From Saccharofermentans sp. (GTDB lineage Bacteria; Bacillota; Clostridia; Saccharofermentanales; Saccharofermentanaceae), in NCBI GenBank assembly GCA_024684815.1, contig JAIKWL010000080.1:1-33068 (forward strand): a DNA stretch of 33,068 nt, read 5' to 3'. A program made the translations under genes and the position numbers. This document shows, in pieces, positions 16,534 to 23,562 of this stretch; position 1 is the first letter of the stretch, and every line of letters starts with the position of its first letter. The notes beneath the pieces were generated by a model. That model had not been told where the DNA came from. It ran no database searches and worked only from the letters and a program-made list of their open reading frames with translations.

Positions 16534-17343
16534 TTGGATAAGATAACACTTTCGAAAATGGAATTTGAAGGACATACCGGCTGTCTTGATTTCGAGAAGG
16601 CAGAGGGACAGAGATTTATCGTTTCTATAGATATCTTTTCGGAAAGGATAAAGGGATGCTACACTGATGAGCTTTCCGACACCATAGACTATGCGGCGGT
16701 TTTCGATGTCGTAAAGCAGACTGTGACATCAGATCACGGAAATCTCATCGAACACCTTGCTCAGCTTATAGCAGATAACGTTCTTGCATCAGATAAAAGG
16801 ATTGCAAAGATAAATGTGACGGTATCCAAGCCGGAAGCACCTGTGAAAGGCATTTTCGAGACTATGGAAGTCACCATAGAAAGAGCCCGCAAGGAATTTG
16901 TCATTCTTTCTCTCGGAAGCAATCTGGGAGACCGTGAAGCGAATATCCATGCCGCAGAGGAAGCTTTAATGGCGCTGGACGGCACGGAAGAATTTAAATT
17001 CGCATCGATATATGAGACAGAACCCGTAGGACTTGAGGATCAGCCGTATTTCCTGAATACCTGTGTCGGGTTTTATACCGATATCGATCCTTTTGACCTG
17101 CTGGATAAGATACATGTCATAGAGAATGATCTTTTAAGAACCAGGGAAGTTCACTGGGGTCCGAGGACTATCGATATCGATATCATATTCTACGGTGACC
17201 GCGTGATAATGAAGCCGGAACTGACACTGCCGCATCCCAGGTGGAATGTCAGGTCGTTTGTTACGGTACCCTTAAGAGAGATCCGGGAAATAGGACAGGA
17301 TCACCCTGACGACAAGGAAGTGTCCTTATACCGGAAGCGCTGA
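16534..17343 (+). CDS. folBK: Bifunctional dihydroneopterin aldolase / HPPK (FolB-FolK fusion)
   Basis: Residues 1-118 are dihydroneopterin aldolase: KMEFEGHTGCLDFEKAEGQ near the N-terminus, Tyr53 in DYAAVF, and the catalytic-type Lys99 in SKPEAPVKG. Residues 121-269 are 6-hydroxymethyl-dihydropterin pyrophosphokinase: LSLGSNLGDR (125-134), ETEPVG, and the signature HWGPRTIDIDIIFYG (207-221), then LPHPRW. Together they make dihydropterin pyrophosphate for FolP. Such fusions are known, for example SulD of Streptococcus pneumoniae. The start is a TTG at 16534 with GAAAGGAT about 10 bases before it; an ATG eight codons later would cut off the first aldolase strand, so TTG is preferred. An inverted repeat (CTGATAA/TTATCAG, 17340-17358) overlaps the stop codon. 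Confidence 0.94.
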   Translation: MDKITLSKMEFEGHTGCLDFEKAEGQRFIVSIDIFSERIKGCYTDELSDTIDYAAVFDVVKQTVTSDHGNLIEHLAQLIADNVLASDKRIAKINVTVSKPEAPVKGIFETMEVTIERARKEFVILSLGSNLGDREANIHAAEEALMALDGTEEFKFASIYETEPVGLEDQPYFLNTCVGFYTDIDPFDLLDKIHVIENDLLRTREVHWGPRTIDIDIIFYGDRVIMKPELTLPHPRWNVRSFVTVPLREIREIGQDHPDDKEVSLYRKR

Positions 17344-17346
17344 TAA

Positions 17347-17375
17347 TTGAGTTATCAGGGTTCAAAGTTTATAAT
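17347..17375 (+). promoter_or_regulatory. Promoter of the low-complexity/tmk/holB/ricT operon
   Basis: TTGAGT (17347-17352), 17 bases, then a perfect TATAAT (17370-17375). Predicted start near 17382, which excludes the in-frame GTG at 17379 as a start and supports ATG 17409. The -35 lies in the loop of the CTGATAA/TTATCAG inverted repeat, which could serve as an operator. Confidence 0.75.
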
Positions 17376-17408
17376 GTAGTGCCATACATAGGAAGGATGG
17401 AAAGATTT

Positions 17409-17894
17409 ATGTCAGAGAATAATTCAGGCGCACCGGTACAACAGCCGGATAACCGCAATAACGAGCAGAATAAAGAAAAGCGCCAGAAGTTCGATCCCGC
17501 AAAGCAGGACGGTAACCGCAGAAACAATAACCGTAATAATCACAGAAGAAGAAATAACGGCCAGCGTCAGGGCGGTAATGATAACAGAAAGCGCGATAAT
17601 GCAGAGGGACAGCCCGAAGCTAAGAACCGCGAGCGTAGTTTTGACAAGCAGAATAACCGCGAGAAGAATAATAAGTTCAATAAGCGTGAAGGCGGTCAGG
17701 GCGGTGAGAAGAGAAACCAGCAGTCCGGCTTTGAGCGCAAGCCCAAGAATAAGCGTCCCAGAGAGATCGATGCAGAAGTTGCAAAGAATGTCAAAAAGGT
17801 TGAGACCATTGATGATATCAGAAGCGACAGCGCAAGGATAACAAAGGAAATATATCTTGAGATCGCATCTCTCAAGAATATCAATCTAAACTGA
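17409..17894 (+). CDS. Low-complexity Asn/Arg/Lys/Gln/Gly-rich protein
   Basis: I do not recognise this 161-residue protein. About residues 10-115 are almost free of hydrophobic residues and consist of N, R, K, Q, G, D and E, with RNN/NRNN runs, RQGG and GGQGGEKRN segments. The last 45 residues are more ordered (AEVAKNVKKVETIDDIRSDSARITKEIYLEIASLKNI) and could form a helix. The composition resembles RNA-binding or condensate-forming disordered regions; that is inference. The codon phase is consistent and there is a good promoter and GGAAGGA upstream, so it is a real gene. It ends 2 bases before tmk. The pairing with tmk, holB and ricT suggests a conserved accessory role, possibly in RNA metabolism alongside RicT. 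Confidence 0.78.
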   Translation: MSENNSGAPVQQPDNRNNEQNKEKRQKFDPAKQDGNRRNNNRNNHRRRNNGQRQGGNDNRKRDNAEGQPEAKNRERSFDKQNNREKNNKFNKREGGQGGEKRNQQSGFERKPKNKRPREIDAEVAKNVKKVETIDDIRSDSARITKEIYLEIASLKNINLN

Positions 17895-17896
17895 TC

Positions 17897-18517
17897 ATGA
17901 AGGGCTTATTTATCACTTTTGAAGGCATTGACGGGTGCGGCAAGAGCACGCAATGCGAGCTTCTCAGGAATTATCTTGAAAGTCTCGGCAGGGATTTCAT
18001 CTTTGTGAGAGAACCAGGCGGGACTGTGATCGGCGAACATATCAGAGAGATACTTCTTGATAAGAAGAATTCCGGAATGACTCCCAGAACAGAGCTGCTT
18101 CTTTTCGAGGCTGCAAGAGCACAGATCACCGACGAAGTGATCAAGCCTGCTCTGGAATCAGGAAAGACGGTCATTTGTGACAGATTTTTTGATTCTTCAT
18201 CAGCTTATCAGGGAATGGCAAGAGGCATGGGCATGGATTTTGTTGCTTCTCTCAATATGGCTGCAACAGGAGGCCTTAAGCCTGATGTCACATTCTTTTT
18301 CGATATAAGCGCTGAAGAGGCACTTGCCCGCCGCGGCAAAAGAGGAGAAGCTTCTGACAGGATTGAACTTGCCGGACTTAAGTTTCAGGAGGATGTGAGG
18401 GAAGGATATCTTGAACTTGCAAAGAACTCTGACGGCCGTATCGTGACTTTGGATGCAACACTCGGAATAGAAGAGATCTTCGAACAGATAAAGCAAACAC
18501 TGGAAGGAAGGATCTGA
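17897..18517 (+). CDS. tmk: Thymidylate kinase
   Basis: Tmk phosphorylates dTMP to dTDP for DNA synthesis. The 206-residue product has the P-loop FEGIDGCGKST (8-18), the EPGGT motif, the DRF-containing segment CDRFFDSSSAYQG, and the LID with RRGKRGEASDRIE. Arg residues in the LID rather than in the P-loop mark it as the type II (Gram-positive/E. coli-like) arrangement. It starts 2 bases after the low-complexity gene and ends in a TGATG overlap with holB. The tmk-holB-ricT order is typical of Firmicutes. Confidence 0.97.
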   Translation: MKGLFITFEGIDGCGKSTQCELLRNYLESLGRDFIFVREPGGTVIGEHIREILLDKKNSGMTPRTELLLFEAARAQITDEVIKPALESGKTVICDRFFDSSSAYQGMARGMGMDFVASLNMAATGGLKPDVTFFFDISAEEALARRGKRGEASDRIELAGLKFQEDVREGYLELAKNSDGRIVTLDATLGIEEIFEQIKQTLEGRI

Positions 18518-19527
18518 TGGCTTTTTCATCGATCATAGGACAAAAGCAGATCAAACTCAGATTATCTGCCGAAGCCCAAAGGCGCGGCAGCGGTGCATAC
18601 ATGCTTTCCGGTCCTGAAGGATCCGGCAAAAGACTGATAGCAGAAGAGTTTGCCAAGGCCCTTATGTGTCCTGATTGCGGACCTGACGGCGCCTGCGGTG
18701 TGTGCTCCAACTGCAAGTATTTTGATAACTGTACGACGCCTGATGTTACGAGAGTCTATGAACCTTCCGAGACAAAGAAAGTCAGGGTAGATTTCATAAA
18801 AGACAGTGTTGTTGCCGAATCGTACCTGAAACCTCAGTTTGCAAGGACAAAGACGTTTATCATTGATTTTGATTATCTCGGAGAGGAAAGCCAGAACGCT
18901 CTTCTTAAGTCTCTGGAAGAACCTAAGAAGGATGTTGTCTTTATCCTTACGAGTTCAAATACAGATACGGTCCTTGATACGGTAATGTCAAGAGTTACCG
19001 AGATCAAGCTTGATCAATACAGTGATGAGGAATTGGAAGAGATAGTCAGGATCAATTGTCCCGGTCTTGAAGATGCGAAGATAAAGTCGGCAGTATATAA
19101 CAGCGGAAGGATCCCGGGCAAGGCAATAAGTCTTGCAAAGGAGGATTCCGGCGTAAGCATAAGACATGAGATCAACAGCATAATGATCGCTATGCCTGAA
19201 AGTTCATATATTGATGTTCTTGAAGATCATTTGGATGTTCTTACAGGCTTTAAGGATGATTCGAAGATAATAGCTTCTTCGATATTAATGTTCCTTGATG
19301 ATGTATCAAGACTCATTAACTATCCTGATTGCCGTAAGATCAATAACGGGATGGACAGAGAGGCGATAGAGAATTTCGTTGCCGTTAACAAACATATAAA
19401 CACACTTAAACTCGGAAGATGCTCTGAAGCGGTGAATACTTTCCTGAGAGCTCTGGAAGTAAATGCCAATTTTGATTCCGCTGCTTCTGCAATGCTTCTC
19501 CGAATCCATGAGGAGCTGAAGAAATGA
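18517..19527 (+). CDS. holB: DNA polymerase III subunit delta' (clamp loader)
   Basis: The 336-residue product is an AAA+ clamp-loader subunit: N-terminal IIGQKQIKLRLSAEA, Walker A-like GPEGSGKR (32-39), a zinc module CPDCGPDGACGVCSNC (51-66), Walker B/sensor region TFIIDFDYLGEESQNALLKSLEEP, and sensor 1 FILTSSNTDTVLDTVMSR. The last Walker A residue is Arg instead of Ser/Thr, and the usual SRC reads SRV. Both fit a delta'-type subunit that does not hydrolyse ATP itself. The C-terminal collar domain is divergent, as usual. It overlaps tmk by one base and ricT by four (ATGA). Confidence 0.93.
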   Translation: MAFSSIIGQKQIKLRLSAEAQRRGSGAYMLSGPEGSGKRLIAEEFAKALMCPDCGPDGACGVCSNCKYFDNCTTPDVTRVYEPSETKKVRVDFIKDSVVAESYLKPQFARTKTFIIDFDYLGEESQNALLKSLEEPKKDVVFILTSSNTDTVLDTVMSRVTEIKLDQYSDEELEEIVRINCPGLEDAKIKSAVYNSGRIPGKAISLAKEDSGVSIRHEINSIMIAMPESSYIDVLEDHLDVLTGFKDDSKIIASSILMFLDDVSRLINYPDCRKINNGMDREAIENFVAVNKHINTLKLGRCSEAVNTFLRALEVNANFDSAASAMLLRIHEELKK

Positions 19528-20417
19528 AGATAGTTAACTTAAGAACAAGAGATGCCGGTGTAACTTTAAGATACAGCTGTGACGGGCTGTCGCTTAAGCT
19601 CGGAGATGCAGTCATGATCGATACCGAGACGGGCGAAGAGATAGCTTTTGTTGCACAGGAACCTTACGTTGAAGAAACCGGCGGGGAACTCCCTGCGGTA
19701 AAACGTATCGCCGGTGAGAAGGAGCTCGACAAGTACTTTGATATATGCGCAAAAGAGAAGGAAGCATTCTTCAAATGCAAGGAACTCATTGCCGCACGCA
19801 ATATCGTGATGAACCTTGTTGACTGTGAATATACATTTGACCTTAAGAAACTGACATTCTTCTTCACTGCAGACGGAAGAGTCGATTTCAGGGAACTGGT
19901 CAAGGATCTGGCATATGCTTTCCGCACAAGGATCGAATTGAGGCAGATCGGCTCGAGAGACCAGGCAAAGCTTGTCGGCGGAATCGGAATGTGCGGAAGA
20001 GAATTATGCTGCTGTTCCTTCCTTAACCGTTTTGCTCCGGTCAATTTAAAACTCGCAAGATCACAGGGATTATCTCTGAATCCCGGCAAGCTCAACGGTG
20101 CATGCGGAAGACTCATGTGCTGCCTTCAGTTCGAGAAGGAGGCCTATGATGATGCGCACAGAAGACTTCCTGATCCCGGTCAGCGCATCAGGACTACAAA
20201 CGGTATGGGAATAGTAACTGACGTTAATTACATCGATGAGACTTTGAGCGTTAAGTTCGTTTCCGAGAATGAGACAGAGATCAACAAATATGCATGGGCA
20301 GATATCGAGGATCTTAATCAGGATATGACCAAACACAATTCTTCAAATGCTTCCGCATTCAAGGATTATCCTGATATGAACGGAGCTTTTGATGATTCTG
20401 ACGGCGAAGACGGGTAA
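19524..20417 (+). CDS. ricT: RicT/YaaT, PSP1-domain protein of the Y-complex
   Basis: In Bacillus subtilis RicT (YaaT) joins RicA and RicF in a complex that promotes RNase Y-dependent mRNA maturation and affects sporulation and competence; it binds Fe-S clusters through Cys residues. This 297-residue protein has the PSP1 core with GMCGRELCCCSFL (156-167) and LNGACGRLMCCLQFE (190-204), including the Cys positions expected for cluster binding. The C-terminus is acidic and probably flexible. It overlaps holB as ATGA and is followed by a strong terminator, so it is the last gene of the operon. Confidence 0.93.
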   Translation: MKIVNLRTRDAGVTLRYSCDGLSLKLGDAVMIDTETGEEIAFVAQEPYVEETGGELPAVKRIAGEKELDKYFDICAKEKEAFFKCKELIAARNIVMNLVDCEYTFDLKKLTFFFTADGRVDFRELVKDLAYAFRTRIELRQIGSRDQAKLVGGIGMCGRELCCCSFLNRFAPVNLKLARSQGLSLNPGKLNGACGRLMCCLQFEKEAYDDAHRRLPDPGQRIRTTNGMGIVTDVNYIDETLSVKFVSENETEINKYAWADIEDLNQDMTKHNSSNASAFKDYPDMNGAFDDSDGEDG

Positions 20418-20458
20418 GTTTCCGACCGATGTCGCTTTGAGATAATGAATTAGGGCAT

Positions 20459-20491
20459 AACGGGTGTTTTTTGTTAAACACCCGTTGTTTT
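20459..20491 (+). terminator. Rho-independent terminator after ricT
   Basis: A perfect 10-bp stem, AACGGGTGTT (20459-20468) with AACACCCGTT (20477-20486), encloses an 8-base loop, then G and four Ts. It clearly separates the ricT operon from the ferredoxin gene. Confidence 0.9.
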
Positions 20492-20512
20492 ACTCTATGT
20501 CTTTGATATAAT
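20485..20512 (+). promoter_or_regulatory. Promoter of the ferredoxin gene
   Basis: TTGTTT (20485-20490), 16 bases, then TATAAT (20507-20512). The -35 overlaps the last bases of the upstream terminator. The predicted leader is about 28 bases and ends in AGGAGG. Confidence 0.65.
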
Positions 20513-20546
20513 GAACTCGTCTAAAAATGAATAGGAGGATATTTTT

Positions 20547-20717
20547 ATGGCATATGTAATTTCTGACGCTTGCGTTTCATGCGGCACATGCGCTGACGGC
20601 TGCCCCGTTGGAGCTATCTCCCAGGGTGATACACAGTACATTATCGATGCTGATGTTTGTGTTTCCTGCGGTGCTTGCGAAGCTTCCTGCCCTACAGGCG
20701 CTATCACTGAAGGCTGA
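20547..20717 (+). CDS. 2[4Fe-4S] ferredoxin, clostridial type
   Basis: This 56-residue electron carrier has two classic cluster motifs: CVSCGTCADGCPVG (9-22) and CVSCGACEASCPTG (38-51). Each supplies three Cys to one cluster, and the final Cys before Pro serves the other. In Clostridia this protein moves electrons between pyruvate:ferredoxin oxidoreductase, hydrogenase and related enzymes. The AGGAGG at 20533-20538 lies 8 bases before the ATG, an ideal distance. The gene is monocistronic, with its own promoter and terminators on both sides, as expected for a highly expressed protein. Codons are the common ones of the region. Confidence 0.97.
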   Translation: MAYVISDACVSCGTCADGCPVGAISQGDTQYIIDADVCVSCGACEASCPTGAITEG

Positions 20718-20748
20718 TAACGTACTCGTTATTTTATTAGCATTACAA

Positions 20749-20784
20749 AAGAGGTTGTCCTTTGGACAGCCTCTTATTTATTAG
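20749..20784 (+). terminator. Rho-independent terminator after ferredoxin
   Basis: A 12-bp stem (one G-T pair), AAGAGGTTGTCC (20749-20760) with GGACAGCCTCTT (20764-20775), has a 3-base loop and is followed by a T/A-rich tail. The A-rich left flank could also let it act on the minus strand. Confidence 0.87.
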
Positions 20785-20793
20785 GTTCGTACA

Positions 20794-20822
20794 TTGATTA
20801 GATCTTTTCTTTAAGTTAGTAT
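20794..20822 (+). promoter_or_regulatory. Possible promoter of the sensor kinase
   Basis: TTGATT (20794-20799), 17 bases, then TAGTAT (20817-20822). The match is moderate; the surrounding sequence is very AT-rich and other -10-like hexamers overlap. Confidence 0.45.
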
Positions 20823-20864
20823 TAATTATTATTTATTGAGCGTATATGTTGAGGGGGTTGTTTC

Positions 20865-23273
20865 GTGTCGTCAAGAAATAATCTGTCCACCAAGATAATA
20901 ATGATGGTAGAGGGTATTCTGCTAGTCTCCGGTATCCTGTTCTGTTCAGTATCGGTTTACAGGTCCAGAGTCGGAATCCGCAAAGCCATCCAGCAGCGTA
21001 TGCTCGATATCGCAAACTGTGCTTCAGGTTCCGTGAACGGTGATGTCATGAAAGGGCTTACCGAAGATAAGATCGGCAGCACGGAATATAATGAAGTCTA
21101 TAACACTCTTGCTGTTTTCAGAGATAACGTTGAACTCGAATATGTATATACCATCAAGCAGGCCGGCGAGAAGGATTTTATCTTTACCATGGACTTGGAC
21201 CTTGTCAGCCCTGCAAGTTACGGAGACAGTGTCAAATATACCGAAGCTCTTGCCAGTGCAGGAAGAGGTGTTGCAGCTGTCGACGAAGTGCCTTATTCGG
21301 ATCAGTGGGGTGAATTTTACAGTGCCTACAGCCCCGTGCTCGATTCAAACGGAAAAGTTGCCGGCATCGTTGCCGTTGATTTCTCCGTTGATTGGTTCGA
21401 AGGTCAGTTATCTGCACAGACACGTTCAACTGTTATAGGTTCTCTGATAATACTTCTCATATCTCTTGTTTTTGCAGCTGTTCTTTCTCTGCTTATCGTA
21501 AGACCGTTTGTAAGAGCTCAGGGCGAGCTTCTGGAAGAGAAGGTCCGTGCAGAGAGCGCAAGCCATGCAAAGAGCGATTTCCTTGCAAACATGTCTCACG
21601 AGATCAGGACTCCCATCAATGCCGTACTCGGTATGAATGAGATGATCATCAGAGAAGAGCACAAAGCCAAAGATCTTGCCGAGAGCGATCCTAAGCTTGT
21701 CCAGGAAGCTCTGGAGAATATCGGTGTCTATGCCGGAGATGTTAAGAAAGCCGGTCATAACCTTTTGGCTATCGTCAACGATATCCTTGACTTCTCGAAA
21801 ATAGAATCCGGCAAGCTCGATATCATGGAAGCTCCGTATCAGCTGAGTTCACTCCTGAATGATGTAAATAACATGATCATCTTCAAAGCCCAGGACAAAG
21901 GTCTGAAATTTTCGATGGAAGTTGATCCTTCGATCCCGGATGAACTGTCAGGCGATGAAGTCCGTGTCCGCCAGATACTTACCAACCTCCTTAACAATGC
22001 CGTCAAGTATACGGAGAAGGGTTCTGTAACCCTTATGATCCGCGGCAAGAGGATTGAGGATGGAATGCTTAATCTGTCCATGATCGTTTGGGATACTGGA
22101 ATCGGTATCAAGCCCGAAGATAAAGAGAAACTTTTCAATAAATTCCATCGCCTTGAGATGGAACAGAACAGTACGGTTGAAGGCACCGGTCTGGGTCTTG
22201 CCATAACACATCACCTTGTTAACATCATGGGCGGTAAGATCGATGTCGAGAGTGAATACGGAAAGGGTTCCGTCTTTACCGTTACCATTCCGCAGAAGAT
22301 CATATCTGAAAATACCATTGGAGACTTCCAGACAAGACTGGAAGACAATGCACCGGGTGATAAACCTTACAGGGAATCATTCCGCGCTCCTGATGCCAGC
22401 ATCCTTATTGTTGATGATACCAGGATCAATCTTACGGTTGCCGTTAATCTTCTCAAGAACACTAAGATGAAGATAGACACAGCGACTTCAGGCGCCGAAG
22501 CGATAGTGAAGGCGGAGAATAACAAGTACGATGTGATCTTTATGGATCAGCGTATGCCCAAGATGAACGGAACAGAAGCTCTGCACCGTATCCGCGAGAC
22601 CGAGAAGGGCGCGAGCAGGGACGTTCCCGTTGTATGTCTTACTGCCGATGCTGTAATAGGCGCCAAGGAACGCTACCTGTCTGATGGTTTCTCGGATTAT
22701 CTGACTAAGCCTATCGACAATTTCGCTCTTGAGAATATGCTCTTAAAATATCTGCCCGGAGAAAAAGTCGAGCGCGTTATCGAAGAGACCGTAACGGTTT
22801 TCGGAGATAAGGAAGCCACAGAGAATGACTTTGATATCCTCCGTTCTGTAGGGATCGAGCCCAGAACGGGTCTTAGATACTGTCAGGAAGACATATCGCT
22901 TTACCATTCGCTCCTTGCCGAATACGCATACGGCGAACTCGAGAAGTCTGAGAATCTCCAGAAGAGCTATGAAGCTGAGAACTGGCATGATTATTCTATC
23001 TATGTTCATGCTCTTAAGAGTTCTTCCAAGATGATAGGCGCTCTGTCATTATCCAAGATAGCAGCTAAGCTCGAGGCAGCTGCAAATGCAGTCGATTCGG
23101 GAACTATAAAGGCTGAACATGATTCCATGATGGAGGAATACGGTGTGGTAACTGCTGTCATCCGTTCACTTATCCCGAAAGAAGCTCTAGGGAATGAAAA
23201 AGATGACGTAACGGAATTCTCGCCGAATGATGAAGTTATCGAATTCCTTCCTAACGAAAATCATGAACAGTGA
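20865..23273 (+). CDS. Hybrid sensor histidine kinase with receiver and HPt domains
   Basis: The 802-residue product has TM1 (about 11-31), an extracellular Cache-like sensor (about 35-185, ending GKVAGIVAVDFSVDWF) and TM2 (about 189-212). HisKA follows with the H-box HAKSDFLANMSHEIRTPIN (phospho-His245), then an ATPase domain with N-box QILTNLLNNAVKYTE, WDTGIGI and GTGLGL. A receiver follows (LIVDD; phospho-Asp561 in FMDQRMPKMNG; Lys615), then a C-terminal HPt with His715 in HALKSSSKMIGA. A full His-Asp-His relay is present in one chain, so the output regulator must lie elsewhere. No HAMP domain is seen; only about 20 helical residues join TM2 to HisKA. The start is a GTG, 7 bases after GAGGGGG. 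Confidence 0.93.
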   Translation: MSSRNNLSTKIIMMVEGILLVSGILFCSVSVYRSRVGIRKAIQQRMLDIANCASGSVNGDVMKGLTEDKIGSTEYNEVYNTLAVFRDNVELEYVYTIKQAGEKDFIFTMDLDLVSPASYGDSVKYTEALASAGRGVAAVDEVPYSDQWGEFYSAYSPVLDSNGKVAGIVAVDFSVDWFEGQLSAQTRSTVIGSLIILLISLVFAAVLSLLIVRPFVRAQGELLEEKVRAESASHAKSDFLANMSHEIRTPINAVLGMNEMIIREEHKAKDLAESDPKLVQEALENIGVYAGDVKKAGHNLLAIVNDILDFSKIESGKLDIMEAPYQLSSLLNDVNNMIIFKAQDKGLKFSMEVDPSIPDELSGDEVRVRQILTNLLNNAVKYTEKGSVTLMIRGKRIEDGMLNLSMIVWDTGIGIKPEDKEKLFNKFHRLEMEQNSTVEGTGLGLAITHHLVNIMGGKIDVESEYGKGSVFTVTIPQKIISENTIGDFQTRLEDNAPGDKPYRESFRAPDASILIVDDTRINLTVAVNLLKNTKMKIDTATSGAEAIVKAENNKYDVIFMDQRMPKMNGTEALHRIRETEKGASRDVPVVCLTADAVIGAKERYLSDGFSDYLTKPIDNFALENMLLKYLPGEKVERVIEETVTVFGDKEATENDFDILRSVGIEPRTGLRYCQEDISLYHSLLAEYAYGELEKSENLQKSYEAENWHDYSIYVHALKSSSKMIGALSLSKIAAKLEAAANAVDSGTIKAEHDSMMEEYGVVTAVIRSLIPKEALGNEKDDVTEFSPNDEVIEFLPNENHEQ

Positions 23274-23288
23274 CAGGAGGCAATCTTA

Positions 23289-23462
23289 ATGCCCGGTTGT
23301 GAAACATGCCAATATGCATTTATAGATGAAAATACCGGTGAGGCGGTGTGTGATCTTGATCTTGACGAGGATGAGGTCATAAGGCTTTCGCAACGTTCAT
23401 ATAAGGAATGTCCTTTCTACAAAGACGGTGACGAGTATAAGACCGTCAGGCATCAGATGTAA
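23289..23462 (+). CDS. Small four-cysteine protein (DUF6472-like)
   Basis: This 57-residue protein begins MPGCETCQYAF and has Cys4, Cys7, Cys21 and Cys41 separated by an acidic run (DLDLDEDE), ending DEYKTVRHQM. From memory it resembles a short clostridial family named DUF6472; this was not checked. The four Cys could bind one zinc or an Fe-S cluster. AGGAGG at 23275-23280 lies 8 bases before the ATG and only 15 bases separate it from the kinase stop, so it is almost certainly expressed with the kinase. Function unknown. Confidence 0.82.
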   Translation: MPGCETCQYAFIDENTGEAVCDLDLDEDEVIRLSQRSYKECPFYKDGDEYKTVRHQM

Positions 23463-23494
23463 GGAAAAACGCTTTTTCTCTGATAAAAACTCTG

Positions 23495-23500
23495 TATAAT
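23495..23500 (+). promoter_or_regulatory. -10 element before the zinc-ribbon/TPR pair
   Basis: A perfect TATAAT 62 bases before the ATG at 23563, in an AT-rich gap of 100 bases. No convincing -35 at 16-18 bases. Confidence 0.5.
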
Positions 23501-23562
23501 ATTAAATATGGTGTTGGATAGCCGGTATATCCCGGGGTTAATGGAATCAGGGTTGATCAAAA

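Noticed and set aside
16534-17343. Sequencing error joining folB and folK
   Set aside because: FolB-FolK fusions are known in other Firmicutes, the join is a short natural linker (ERARKEF), and both domains are complete.
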